From: Panorpa germanica | Lineage: Eukaryota; Arthropoda; Insecta; Mecoptera; Panorpidae | DNA length: 64,000 nucleotides | Assembly: GCA_963678705.1 (NCBI GenBank) | Contig: OY783209.1 | Span: forward strand, 14,012,001 to 14,076,000 | Direction: 5' to 3' | Shown here: in pieces, positions 11,191 to 21,829 of the stretch | How the letters are laid out: every line of letters begins with the position of its first letter | How positions within the stretch are numbered: the stretch's first letter is position 1 | The notes under the pieces: generated by a model | Told to the model about the DNA's origin: nothing | The model's database searches: none | Seen by the model: only the letters and a program-made list of their open reading frames with translations | Translations under genes and position numbers: made by a program

Positions 11191-12840
11191 GGAATGAGAC
11201 TAAAATAAAGGTAATAATTCATTTTCCTAAATACTATAATTTAAAAAGAGGTTTTTTTGTTATTACCGATTTTTATGATAGTTCTGATGCATTCCTATTG
11301 TTGTAAATAAATTACTATGCTTCTGGAACAATCTACCTGCCTTACGGGATAGTCATTTTAATTTCCTTAATGTAAATATAACATTTAATATTTTATTATT
11401 GCGATTTTTATTTGAATTTATTTTCGTTAATTTATAATTTGAAGTTTTATATACTTTCGATTCACTAATATAATAAATTCCTTTCAGTGAGGTAAATTGC
11501 TTGATCATTAAATGATCATTAAAGCACTCGTTTTGCCGTACTTCATCAAATGGATTAGCTTATAAATTAAATGTTAAAATTATATTGAATGGTATTTCCT
11601 GATGAATTTGCTACTACTACCGAGATCTGCACCGATGTGTTATTCTTCCAATAGGATCCAACTACATCGAGGAAATTAGATGAAATTGTATTTAGAACGT
11701 AGACTCTATTGAGAAGTCAGAGAAGTAAGTAGAACAAATGAAATATCGGAATAATAATTATTAATAATCAAATTTGCTCAATAATCAACCTTTGCTTCAG
11801 TATAAGGAAAAAGCTATTTAAAGTAAAGTTATAGCTATTATAATTATTTAGTTTTTATAGGATTAAATTGAAAAAATTATCTTTAATATCTTTTTTTAAT
11901 ATTTAAATAAAATAATTTTTAATTTTTTAGATCTGAATTTTGAGGCTACTGAATTTTTGAGGCCTGAAGTGCGTGCCTCATGCTCCTTTATAGAAATCCG
12001 CCATTAGAGTAGATCCATATCAGGTTCGTTGGATAAAATGGCGTCTGTGTCCATAAATAAAAGCTTATACTCTGGATTTGGGTCTCATTTGCATATAAGT
12101 TTAGGTAAGATACCTTATGTAATTAATTAGGTTAATTGCTTGATATGTGGAAAAATTATTCAGTTATGAGATAGAAGTATTTATTGAATTATATGTTCCA
12201 GCTCCTGAATACATTTGGCCAAAAGTAAGACATACGGAATAAAGCAACAAAGAGAATATGGTACATACGTAATATGTAGAATTAAATAACGAGGTAGTAT
12301 ATTCGGTTTATCAAAATCACCTTCCAGTGAATAAAATTTCGATCAATATAAAACATATTATGAAATAGTTCAAAATTGAAAGACAATGACGCAGAACCAA
12401 CAGAAAGTTCAGTGAATTATAATGAGATTTCGGTCGTAAATCCATCTTTAAGAGATAATTTGGACAAATATAGGAGTGAAATCATACCATCACCGTGAAG
12501 AGCTTCCGGGGTGGTATCAAGTCTGAAATTACAAAAGAAATGTTAATACAAATCGTAAGTCTATTTTATACATTTAAATAAATTTGAATTCCTTTGGATA
12601 TTCAGATGGTTTTGTCTCCTAATTTCTTAGAATGTATTATTCTCTTTAATCCAGTAAGAGGAACTGTTTATATTTGTAGATAAAAATCTTTTTTTGTCCA
12701 TAATTTAGAGTTTCGAATAAACAACGTATTTGATATAAAATTCATCACACAGAATTCGATTTCTAAATTCTATTGATACTACAAGTGCTTATTAGCTTAT
12801 AGAATATATGACGATGACGGGGTGTTGAAATCATACTAAA
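11191..12840. other. No gene seen
   Basis: AT-rich sequence without a recognisable gene or inverted-repeat structure. Around 12400-12560 (plus) a short coding-like stretch with the phrase NPSLRDNLDKYRSEIIPSP occurs and is closed by stops; I do not recognise it. Confidence 0.3.
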
Positions 12841-12849
12841 GCTATTCTC

Positions 12850-13200
12850 AATTTTTTTTTATTGAAGTTTGTCTAATTTTAATAATCTGGATTTGGACGC
12901 TGTAGTTATAATTTTAACCAGGTATAAACTGAATTTCCTATAGTTAGGTATATTTTAAATAAAAATGTTGGTACCCCACTTGCAGTCAGCTACGCTTTTT
13001 AGTACATTTAATAACAATTTTGTTATAGTGTTATTGTATAAGACAATATCATCAGTGAGTTATAGTACATAAGTGTTCTGTTTTGCAGATTAAAAAGGTC
13101 TTTCAAATAAATTGTATATAACAGAGGGCTAAGAATAGATCATTGAGAAAGGCATTTCTTACTGGAACTTTTTTCTTGTTTGTCTCAAAATCCATATGAT
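12850..13200 (-). pseudogene. I-type LINE reverse transcriptase relic (second copy)
   Basis: Short minus-strand remnant matching parts of the larger relic at 21830-23400. Both share the words for SxLSPLLYxIY and ILSYT after frame changes, and the shared nucleotide string AATTTTAATAATCT(G/T)GATTTGGA occurs at 12877 and near 22777. Too damaged to code. Confidence 0.5.
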
Positions 13201-13787
13201 TTTTTGCAAAAAGAAGAATAATTTTTCGTCATTCTAGTGGGAGAAAGTCAGAAATAGAGCTCTACGTGCGCTTAACATACCGCTTACTGACCAGAACGCA
13301 TCCAATATTATTTCATTAAAAAAAATGCTTAAAACAAGTTTGTTCGGTGATTGTATTGAAGAGCTTTTTGTTAATTCTAATCATAAACAATTCTAATCAG
13401 AACTCGTTTTGTCATACTTCGTCGTTAATACAATGACATTAAATATTACGGATTTGCGGGCGTCTGAGCATACAAAAATTATAGTTATAAAATAATCACT
13501 GGAATTAGCAGAAAAGGTTGCGCATCCCTGTACAAATATCAAGACATTTTGATAACGAAGCTGTTTACTGGTTGGCGCATAACTAATACGCGTGTTCCTG
13601 GACATAACATAAACAACTGCATTATTGTTTACATGTGATCTTTCTAGAACCAAATATTACGCGTATGGAGTGGAACGTCATAGAAAAACAGTCCGGAAGG
13701 TCAAACAGCGTATTTAGATAATTATAGGAATATTCTAGAAAGTCAGAAGTGTCGAGACCAGGAGAATTGTACTGCGTAAACCGCTAA

Positions 13788-14927
13788 GGGGGCGTCCATA
13801 AATTACGTGAGGTGTTTTTTTTAATTTTCTGTACCTCCCTCCCCCCCTGGTGAGATGTCGTGAGATTTTATTCAACCCCCTCCCCCATCCCCCAATCTCA
13901 CGTGAGATTTTTCAAAATGTGGGTTTCTTACGTAAACGCGTTGGATTGTTATTGTAAAAAGAAAGAAAAAAATTGCTTCGTGCTTTTATTTACGACTAGT
14001 TAAGACTAGTAATCAATATTGCTGAGAGTTTAATTATAAGTGTAATAAAAATTTAACAATAGAATACTTAAATCGTCATTACTGTGATTAAAAAAAGAAT
14101 ATCTACTCTAATTCAGTCCATGGAGAATCATCCGCGGTCTCAAGAGAGACTATTGGAACCAACATGTCCATATGATTTTCAGTAAAATCATCTGCTCCTT
14201 CAACTTCGTTCTGATCTAGCCACTCTAAGCCGTTGGCGCTTGCGCACAGTAACTCATTAGCTCGTCTTGTGACAATCCGTTAGGCACTTTGCGGAACATA
14301 CGCGCATTATATATCTGAGTTCTGGTGGGCGTGAATTTAAATTTAGTTCTATCGTATTGGTATCGGCATCCGTGTCCATGATTCACTGAAATACAAACAT
14401 AAACTGCATGCAGAACATACTCATGTCGCCGATAGATTTCATTTGACTCGTATTGCACCGTAACAACAAGCGATCTTAGGTATCCCCTCCAGTCTGAGGC
14501 GGCTTTTTGCATTTACAAAGGTTCGGATAGGGTATCGTTGTAGTAGTGGTAACGCTTGGATAAAATTCGCCTTTATTCGGTTCTACTGTGCGAGGTAGTG
14601 CCGCCCGTATTCGGACGGCTTTGTAGCGTGCAGTCTGAGAGCTCCAGAGCGATCTCATTACATTTACATGGTTCGGATAGGTAAAGCGTAGTAGCCCGTA
14701 TACGTCCGGCAGAAATTCGCTTAAATACGGTCCCATACTGAGACAGGCCTTAAGCATATACAATCTAGATTAAATGGACCAAAATAGTATAATTTTTTTT
14801 TGTTTCAATCAGAAAAAAAATTGCGTGATATTTGCCGAGACCCCCCTCTCTCCAACGGAAGATTAGATGAGATTTGACTCGACCCTCTCCCCCCCTTAAA
14901 CATCTCACGTAATTTATGGACGCCCCC
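13788..14927. mobile_element. Harbinger-like element, TAA target duplication, 1140 bp
   Basis: Tips GGGGGCGTCCATAAATTACG and its reverse complement at 14908-14927 form an almost perfect TIR of about 24 bp, flanked by TAA on both sides (13785-13787 and 14928-14930). A 3-bp TWA duplication is typical of PIF/Harbinger. C/G-rich CCCTCCCCC blocks lie just inside each end. The interior holds a broken minus-strand coding region (14108-14763). Confidence 0.7.
14108..14763 (-). pseudogene. Unrecognised coding remnant inside the TAA-flanked element
   Basis: Two overlapping 95-codon frames (14476-14763 and 14225-14512), then a third frame ending GLEWLDQNEVEGADDFTENH and a terminal SPWTELE before a stop near 14108. 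The change of frame with sustained codon-like composition suggests one gene broken by indels. It also contains an internal repetition: the CAGTCTGAG...GGTTCGGATAGG segment at about 14490-14535 recurs at about 14630-14680. The GLEWLD-type tail and acidic end could belong to an accessory (Myb-like or PIF2-like) or transposase protein, but no DDE motif is visible, so no function is assigned. Confidence 0.35.
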
Positions 14928-14958
14928 TAATATAAAAGGAGCAAAGCATCGCGTCGCA

Positions 14959-14998
14959 AGTCAGTCAGTCAGTCAGTCAGTCAGTCAGTCAAGTCAGT
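14959..14998. repeat. (AGTC)n microsatellite
   Basis: About eight consecutive AGTC units just downstream of the TATA-box of the candidate LTR, followed by an imperfect AAGTCAGTGG. Confidence 0.9.
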
Positions 14999-15230
14999 GG
15001 GAATAAGGTAGCCAGCAATGAATAATTAAGTGAAATATTAAACTGTAATAATTATAAAGTAGTTGTAATTGTTTTGTGTTAATAAATAAAGTTTGTAAAA
15101 GTGTTAATCCTTCTTATTATTTTAATTGTGGCTATTTCATAATTTAATAAGTTAGAACGCGACTGAATAGTGTAAACAATTGCTCCGCTCGGCAATCAAT
15201 TAAAAAAACCCCAGTCGCAGGCGTACTACG

Positions 15231-15470
15231 GCGTATATTTAGAAGGTTCGAGAATCCTAATCTCCCTTCCCTTAATCCTCGCTCGCACATACAAATTTTG
15301 TACATTTGGCGTCATAGTAGGTTCCAGAGCTAGACTCCCTTCATTCCCCTTTTACGCCCTTACAAGTTTGTATCATTTGGTGTTAGAAGCTGAAGAGGAT
15401 AGTTGCTACGTGCACCCAAGCCGTCTCTCTCGTCGTCTCCGTCGTCGCCAAGTAAAATTGTAACAATATT
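15231..15470. other. Possible LTR-retroelement leader with primer-binding-like sites
   Basis: Two imperfect copies of a word resembling a retroelement primer-binding region occur: CATTTGGCGTCATAGTAGG (about 15303) and CATTTGGTGTTAGAAGC (about 15374), each preceded by a similar ACAA(A/G)TTTG stretch. Position downstream of the candidate LTR fits a leader. No gag follows. Weak evidence. Confidence 0.25.
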
Positions 15471-15540
15471 TTTGTATGCAAGGGTAGACAATATTATTTT
15501 ATATATTTATACTTAATTAAACAAAATATTCATGATTTAA

Positions 15541-15655
15541 AAAAAGAAACATTTAATAAAATACGATATATGTACTTACCATCGATTTCTACAATTCTAC
15601 ATTAGTTAAGTTAGGTAAAATAAAACATGTTTTTCATTTATTATTTAGCACTCAA
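15541..15655 (-). repeat. Duplicated BEN-gene exon end with splice donor (copy 1)
   Basis: On the minus strand, GAATTGTAGAAATCGATG is followed by a GTAAGTACATA donor. The same block recurs at 24595-24740 and, as the end of a longer exon, at 25495-25678. In this copy only the exon tail and the adjoining intron survive. Confidence 0.5.
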
Positions 15656-15659
15656 GGCA

Positions 15660-16040
15660 CTCACTTTATTCAAAGAACTCTAAATATTAAGTGAAGGGAA
15701 ATATTAATACCAGCAAATATAACACTATCTCTCTCTGTCTAACTCATTATTACATCTATATATCCCTCTCTAACTCATTATTTCATATTCATATCCCTTA
15801 ACAATAGAATCTATTTCTTTTCACCATCTTAAGTTTAAAAAAGGTTTACAGAGTTTGAATTACACAAGACGATAGGGTCATGATTTTGTTTATGACTAAG
15901 GCAAGGTCATAAAATAATATTTATGATGAGAAGAGGTTTACTTTACTTAATTTTGTAAGAAAAGGGGAGTATAGATCCCATTTAGGATCACGATAGGTCT
16001 AAAACTTCGACTCGGGCCTGAACTTAACATTTTTACTTAA
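15660..16040 (+). repeat. Dispersed repeat family R, copy 1
   Basis: Shares with 28690-29050 (same orientation) and the left-hand half of 24757-25222 (inverted) a string of conserved words: CTAACTCATTATTTCATATTC, ATCTTAAGTTTAAAAAA, GTTTGAATTACA, AGTATAGATCCC and a common end GGTCTAAAA(C/T)TTCGACTCGGG. Probably an old non-autonomous element. Coding capacity is not evident. Confidence 0.6.
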
Positions 16041-16715
16041 TACCCGACTATACTTTTGCTTACGATTGTTACTATTTGGTATCATTATCATTGGTATAAT
16101 TAGTTGCATCTATAGTTTAAATTACGAGAGTTCGGCGGTGAATTAGACTTTAGAAAAGTTGTAACGTATGATAAAATGAAAAAGCACAGTTTCAATGTTT
16201 TAGTGGCTAATTTTCACACGGTATTAATTCCAGAGGTAATAAGACTAATCATTGGTGACGTTTGTGTCATTTATTATGGTTTGGAGATCACACAGTGTAC
16301 ATCTATACCCGGACTAAATATTTTTTTATAATTTTAATTGAATGTTTGTCATTTCAAGTCACCGTGCAAGATATTCCACAGTGTACAGTGTCATTGTCAA
16401 GCAATTCAATATTAGAGTTTGTGATTGCAATAAGACTTCGATTGGATATTGATAGCTGAATGTTGACGGTATAATATAACAATAACTTCATTTACTATTA
16501 ATCTGTTAATTGCGTTAAAAGGGCGAAATTTTGAAACCTTCAGTGCATTTTGATAGTTACTAAACATTTCATAAAGGGTTCATGTGTTGATTAACCTGAA
16601 GATTTCAAATGACTGCAATATACAGTAGAAGGTCTTTTGTAGATATAGGTTCTAAGTTAACAAAATCACTTTATATAACCACATGTAGTTCGGATGATTA
16701 CAATTTACTGTAATG
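16041..16715. other. No gene seen
   Basis: Unique-looking AT-rich DNA between a repeat and a MITE; no recognisable ORF or structure. Confidence 0.4.
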
Positions 16716-16723
16716 CTACATAT

Positions 16724-16870
16724 CAGGCTCGGATTTGTGGAAGGGCAGGCGGGGCTACGGCCCCGAGTGAAAGAATTCACGGCAAAAAGTTGTCCTTTTA
16801 TTCGGAAAATAATTAGGTGCCTCCGTTCATTCGTTGCCACAAAGCCTCCACACCTCTAAATCCGGCCCTG
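16724..16870. mobile_element. hAT MITE, 147 bp, with perfect 8-bp target duplication
   Basis: Left tip CAGGCTCGGATTTGTGG and right tip AATCCGGCCCTG form TIRs of the CAGGGCCGGATTT type typical of hAT. It is flanked by the direct repeat CTACATAT at 16716-16723 and 16871-16878. Too short to encode protein. Confidence 0.85.
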
Positions 16871-17258
16871 CTACATATACATCCATTTTACTAGATTTAC
16901 AAATCAAAAAATAACGAGAAATATTGCACTGATGTTTTTTAATAAAATGACTTAAGGATGTATGAGCGAGAGAATAATTTTCGATATAAGGGCTAAAAAA
17001 ATGTTTACGGGTAGATTCCTGCTCAAAGAATTTATTGTTAAAATTTTAGGGTTGGTAACCGTTCATATTTTAAAGAAATCAATTGTTGAAAATTGACATA
17101 AAAACATTGCTCTTATGGAGAAATGGGTATATGTAATCATAAATCAATAAATATGAGTAGGTCCTATATTGTGTAGTATAAAAAAACTATACATTAGAAA
17201 GGTGAATAATGTGACACGTCAATATTTTTAAAATATTTAGTAAAATTGTTCCAAAGAA
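16871..17258. other. 3' flank of the ariadne-like gene
   Basis: No ORF. On the minus strand an AATAAA occurs at about 17026-17031, some 230 bp after the stop codon, and could serve as polyadenylation signal. Confidence 0.35.
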
Positions 17259-18785
17259 TTATTTAATGAATTTCCACCATCTTTCGTTGTAGCCATCGTG
17301 TACATATTCTAATAGTATTTTCCGCCGAGTTGCACAATAATTGGATATATCTACAGTTGCACGTTTCAAATCGGCTAAATTTTCCAATGAGATGTCACGT
17401 TCCAAAGACTCCGATAAACCCTCTGTTGCGTTTTGAAGAAAACTTTGATTATCTTCTAATATAAGTGAATTATTATCACTTTTTTCTAAATAATAGACGA
17501 ATACATACGTTGCTATAAGGGTTTCGCGACATTGACGCAGCGTCTCAACAGCATCTTCTAGATATTTTGAGTGTTCTTTCGAAACAATCTGCTTTTCGAA
17601 CAAGATAAGTCTTTTTTTCTCAATAATATCAGGCAATGTTGCTTGTTCTATGTACATAGACTTCTGATTATTCATGTATTGTGTATAGTAATGCAGATAA
17701 TGTTCTAATGCTTTACGACTGCTAGTTTTCGAATTGTTCTTCGTGGCTGAGTATTTGTCACAGCTTCTGGAAAAACGGTGTGTTGACCAATCTCCTAGAC
17801 ATCCCCAACAAAATTGGTATCGACAACTCTTCACTGTACATTTCATTCTATTGCAGCCACCATTCTTTTCTATGTTTAAATGACATTTAGGACATTCTTT
17901 TATGTCTGCTTGAATCCCATTTGCTGTTTCTGAATCAGCAGAGCATTTTTTAAGCCATTTCTTAAATAAGCTACACTCCACAGGATCATGCCAAATTTCA
18001 CTACAAGCAAAACAAAATACATGACCACATTTGCATGTGACTTCAAGACTTTTTGAGCGCTGCACTTGAATTGCATATGTACATCCTGGTGCAGGACACC
18101 AAGTTAGATTTTTACTGGATTCGACATAACTGTTGATAATTAAATTTTGATATCTAACTTGGACATTGGCATCGACTAGTCTCGCAACCAATTTATCATC
18201 AACTAGTACATCACATTCATGTCCAGCGCAAGTTAATCCTTGTCCGCAACCGTCGTTCATTATCTTGTTTTGGAGATATTCCCTCCAACAGCTGTTGCAG
18301 AATTGATGTTCGCATTGCAATTCAGTCATATCTGAAAGCGGATTTTTTGTACAACATATTTCACAATCTTTGAATCCATTTCTACTCAATCTTTTACACT
18401 TCGGTTTAACTTTTTGCATGTTGTATGGATTAGCCAAGCGGACTTCTTTAAATATTTGTTCTGGATCTTCATATAATCTGTCAGTCACTTGTTCTGGAAT
18501 CCCCTTTAAATAATTCAATAACGCACGTATCGTAGGTACTGGTATATGTTTAAATTGAATGGTCACTAAACGAATATGATCTTGCATTAGGTTAACAATT
18601 TCTTCGGTTGATAAAACTTTGAAAAAATTACTTTCATCGTTCAATTTTTTTAATCTATTATAAATTTGTTCCAATTCATCATTAAAATTCTTATCATCAT
18701 CATCACCCAAATCATAGTCACAATGATCTTCTGAACATGCGCATTCATCACCGTCATATTCGTACCTGGAATCATCGAACTGCAT
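17259..18785 (-). CDS. ari-1-like: RBR-type E3 ubiquitin ligase, ariadne-1-like, with altered RING2 catalytic neighbours
   Basis: Intact single-exon 508-aa ORF, the usual length of insect ariadne-1. An acidic N-terminus (1-40) is followed by a UBA-like region (about 55-115), RING1 (C141, C144, C158, H160, C163, C166, C186, C191), IBR (about 230-271), RING2 (C298-C329) and the Ariadne helical domain (about 355-508). RBR ligases accept ubiquitin from an E2 onto a RING2 cysteine; here that is C311 in NGGCNRMKC. In human ARIH1 the same site reads GGCNHMVC, so the His two residues later is Arg313, and the downstream Glu (AEFCW) is Gln324 (YQFCW). All zinc ligands look present. The coding region has no intron, unlike many ariadne-1 genes, so it may be a retrogene or diverged paralogue; the open frame argues for function. 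Upstream minus-strand sequence has a possible 5' UTR intron. Confidence 0.93.
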   Translation of the reverse strand: MQFDDSRYEYDGDECACSEDHCDYDLGDDDDKNFNDELEQIYNRLKKLNDESNFFKVLSTEEIVNLMQDHIRLVTIQFKHIPVPTIRALLNYLKGIPEQVTDRLYEDPEQIFKEVRLANPYNMQKVKPKCKRLSRNGFKDCEICCTKNPLSDMTELQCEHQFCNSCWREYLQNKIMNDGCGQGLTCAGHECDVLVDDKLVARLVDANVQVRYQNLIINSYVESSKNLTWCPAPGCTYAIQVQRSKSLEVTCKCGHVFCFACSEIWHDPVECSLFKKWLKKCSADSETANGIQADIKECPKCHLNIEKNGGCNRMKCTVKSCRYQFCWGCLGDWSTHRFSRSCDKYSATKNNSKTSSRKALEHYLHYYTQYMNNQKSMYIEQATLPDIIEKKRLILFEKQIVSKEHSKYLEDAVETLRQCRETLIATYVFVYYLEKSDNNSLILEDNQSFLQNATEGLSESLERDISLENLADLKRATVDISNYCATRRKILLEYVHDGYNERWWKFIK

Positions 18786-18990
18786 TTAAAATTTTTGGTT
18801 ATGTTTAAAATTAATTAAAAAATTGGACTCTGAAAAACATAAAATAAAACATAATATTACTGAAGCAAAACTATTCATAAATAAATCTGCAAAATATGGG
18901 ATATGTCTTACATGGTTGGAGTGTAGGTCCTAAGACGTCAGCTAATCGTTTTATAATTTCTTGAATCACGTCGTAATGGTTTACTTCACG
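18786..18990 (-). promoter_or_regulatory. Upstream region of the ariadne-like gene with candidate 5' UTR intron
   Basis: Reading toward the start codon, a donor-like CATGTAAGAC lies at about 18908-18917, and acceptor-like TTTTCAG (about 18827-18833) precedes a short leader to the ATG at 18785. Further upstream on the same strand an open stretch reads YDVIQEIIKRLADVLGPTLQP; I do not recognise it, but it could be an exon of this or another gene. No core promoter motif is obvious. Confidence 0.35.
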
Positions 18991-19201
18991 CGTACAGGTA
19001 AAATTTGTGTGGCTGAAATTGAATTTGAAATATTCATTTATTTATAATGTTAAAAAATCAAAACATAAATTTAATGACATAATTTATTCATATTTGAAAT
19101 TATTTTTTTTATATTTATTTATTTATTTATTTGCCTTGACTTTTATTCGTGATAGCCACCATGAAACATTTTTTATACATATTTCACATTTTATAATTCT
19201 A

Positions 19202-19997
19202 CTAGCTTTTACCCCCGTCGCAAGCGACGTTTGTTTTTTATGAGTGGCTTGAATTTCATGTCAAAATTTAATTCCATTTTTAAATTGAAATAATAAATAA
19301 ACTCGTCCTATATTGATTTTAAATTTAATAACAATTAATTTTTCATACAAACTGACTAAGAAAATACATTTTTTATATCAAAATAAAAAATATTTTGAAT
19401 ATATGCGATATTTGGACAACTTTTTTTCAAAATTTGTGATTTTTTTTTCGATTCGTAAATAAGTTACCAAGGTTAGCCTATATACAAAATTTAAACTTTC
19501 TAGCACAATTTTTACTCTCGGCAAATACTGCCCCCGTGCCCCCCAATAAAATTTTGAAATTTTGAATTTTTTTTTTATTAATAATATACTTAATTATTCT
19601 AGAATCCAGAAAATGAATTTTCTATAAAGTTCTCTACCGGGCCCCCGAATTTCTTTAACCCCCCCTTTTTTAATTTTTGAATTTCTATATTTTGGGAAAT
19701 GTCAGCATTGAATACCTTAATACACATGCAAAATTTCAACTTTATATCTTATACGAGTTAAAAGTAATACAGCAAAAAAGGGATCACTTTTTTCCAGTTT
19801 TTCCAAAATTACGGGTTTCCAGGAAATTCAGGGAAAAATCCGGGGACGCCAAAAGTCTTAGAATTTTTTTCTCTACGAAATAGGAAATTTTTAAAAACTT
19901 CCCTGGAGCCGTTTTCGAGATGCCATACAAAATTCGAACCAAACATATAAACACATGAACATATAAGAATATAAATATACACCTGGGACATTATAAT
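19202..19997 (+). repeat. Tandem unit 1 of the ACCCCCGTCGCA repeat
   Basis: Begins CTAGCTTTTACCCCCGTCGC and ends GGGACATTATAATATA. Internal landmarks common to all three units: AAGTTACCAAGGTTAGCCTA, CGGCAAATACTGCCCCCGTG, TACCGGGCCCCCGA, GGGGACGCCAAAAGTCTTAG and CTACGAAATAGGAAATTTT. Head-to-tail arrays with a common start are frequent for Penelope-like elements, but no RT or GIY-YIG domain is visible. Confidence 0.8.
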
Positions 19998-20004
19998 ATA
20001 CTTG

Positions 20005-20775
20005 AGTTTACCCCCGTCGCAATGCGACGTCTTTTTGACGTGTATCATTTGAATCCAATAAATTAATTCGTAATTAAATTTCATATTTCACTGTTCTATT
20101 TTTAAATTGAAATAATAAATAAACTCGCGCATATACATTGACACATATAAATTGACTAAAAAATATATTTTTTTTATCAAAATAAAAAATATTTTCAATT
20201 TAAGCGTTATTTGACCAACTCTTTTTCAAAATTTGGAATTTTTTTTTTCGATTCGTAAATAAGTTACCAAGGTTAGCCTACATACAAAATTTCAACTTTC
20301 TAGCACAATTTTTACTCTCGGCAAATACTGCCCCCGTGCCCCCAAATAAAATTTTGAAATTTTAAATTTTTTTTTATTAATAATATACTTAATTATTCTA
20401 GAATTCAGAATATGAACTTTCTCCAAAGTTCCTACCGGGCCCCCGAATTTCTTTAACCCCCCCTTTTTTAATTTTTGAATTTCTAATTTTTGAGAAATAT
20501 CAGCCTTAATACACTTGCAAAATTTCAACTTTCTATCTTTCACGACTTAAAAGTAATACAGCAAAAAAGGGATCACTTTTTTTCCAGTTTTTCCAAAATT
20601 ACGGGTTTCCAGGAAATTCAGGGAAAAATCCAGGGACGCCAAAAGTCTTAGAATTTTTTTCTCTACGAAATAGGAAATTTTTAAAAACTTCCCTGAAGCC
20701 GTTTTCGAGATGCCATACAAAATTTGAACCAAACATATAAGAATACAAATATACACCTGGGACATTATAATATAC
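20005..20775 (+). repeat. Tandem unit 2 of the ACCCCCGTCGCA repeat
   Basis: Starts at GAGTTTACCCCCGTCGCAAT and ends GGGACATTATAATATA. Near-identical to units 1 and 3 over most of its length, with small indels. Short minus-strand ORFs in the three units lie in different frames and are not conserved as protein. Confidence 0.8.
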
Positions 20776-21657
20776 TAGCTGTTACCCCCGTCGCAAGCGA
20801 CGTCTGTCTTTTGTGTGTGGCTTTATTTCATGTCAAATTTAAATTCCATAGAGTTTACCCCCGTCGCAATGCGTCATCTTTTCGGCGTGTATGATTTGAA
20901 TCCAATAAAATAATTCGTAATTACATTTTATATTTAATTCTATTTTTAAATTGAAATAATAAATAAACTCGCGCACAACACATTGACACACATATAAATT
21001 GACTAAAAAAATATTTTTTTCTATCAAAATAAAAAATATTTTCAATTTATGCGTTATTTGACCAACTTTTTTTCAAAATTTGGAATTTCTTTTTTCGATT
21101 CATAAATAAGTTACCAAAGTTAGCCTACATACAAAATTTCAACTTTCTAGCACAGTTTTTACTTTCGGCAAATACTGCCCCCCGTGCCCCCAAACAAAAT
21201 TTTAAAAATTTTGATTTTTTTTTTATTAATAATATACTTAATTATTTTAGAATCCAGAATATGAACTTTCTCAAAAGTTCTCTACCGGGCCCCCGATTTT
21301 CTTGAACCGCCCCTTTTTCAATTATTGAATTTCTAATTTTTGAGAAATGTCAGCATTGAATACCTTAATACAGATACAAAATTTCAACTTTCTATCTCTT
21401 TCCAACTCAAAGTAATACAGCAAAAAAGGGCTCACTTTTTTTCCAGTTTTTTCAAAATAACGGTTTTCCAGGAAATTCAGGGAAAAATCCGGGGACGCCA
21501 AAAGTCTTAGAATTTTTTTCTCTACGAAATAGGAAATTTTCAAAAACTTCCCTGGAGCCGTTTTCGCGCTGCCATACAAAATTCAGTACCAAACATATAA
21601 GATCATAAGATCATAAGAATATAAGAATATAAACAAACAGTTGGAACATTATAATAT
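20776..21657 (+). repeat. Tandem unit 3 of the ACCCCCGTCGCA repeat, with extra head fragment
   Basis: A short unit head (CTAGCTGTTACCCCCGTCGC, 20776-20850) is immediately followed by a second head (GAGTTTACCCCCGTCGCAAT, about 20851) and a full unit ending GGAACATTATAATATA at 21657. Thus four heads but three tails. An inverted partial relative lies at 61030-61405. Confidence 0.75.
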
Positions 21658-21829
21658 AGGATGATTTTACAAATTTCTAAATATTTAAATAATTCACTAA
21701 TTAATTTTGAATCACTTAACAAAAATTTAGTATTAACAGGAAAAGGAAATTTTGTACAGGTGGACTTTTACAATGATTACTTTTGATTCTGATTATAGTT
21801 GATATAATTTTGCGGGACTCATTTCTAAA

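Larger units (their letters stand above)
13640..15230 (+). mobile_element. Candidate LTR (solo or 5') interrupted by a Harbinger-like element
   Basis: Removing 13788-14927 joins a block ending CTGCGTAAACCGC to TAATATAAAAGGAGC. This gives a TATA-box (TATAAAAGGA, 14931-14940), then an (AGTC)n tract, and about 150 bp later a polyadenylation-type AATAAATAAAG near 15080. The order promoter, transcribed leader, poly(A) signal is that of an LTR. No paired LTR and no gag/pol ORF is present, and the exact ends are not defined. Confidence 0.35.
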
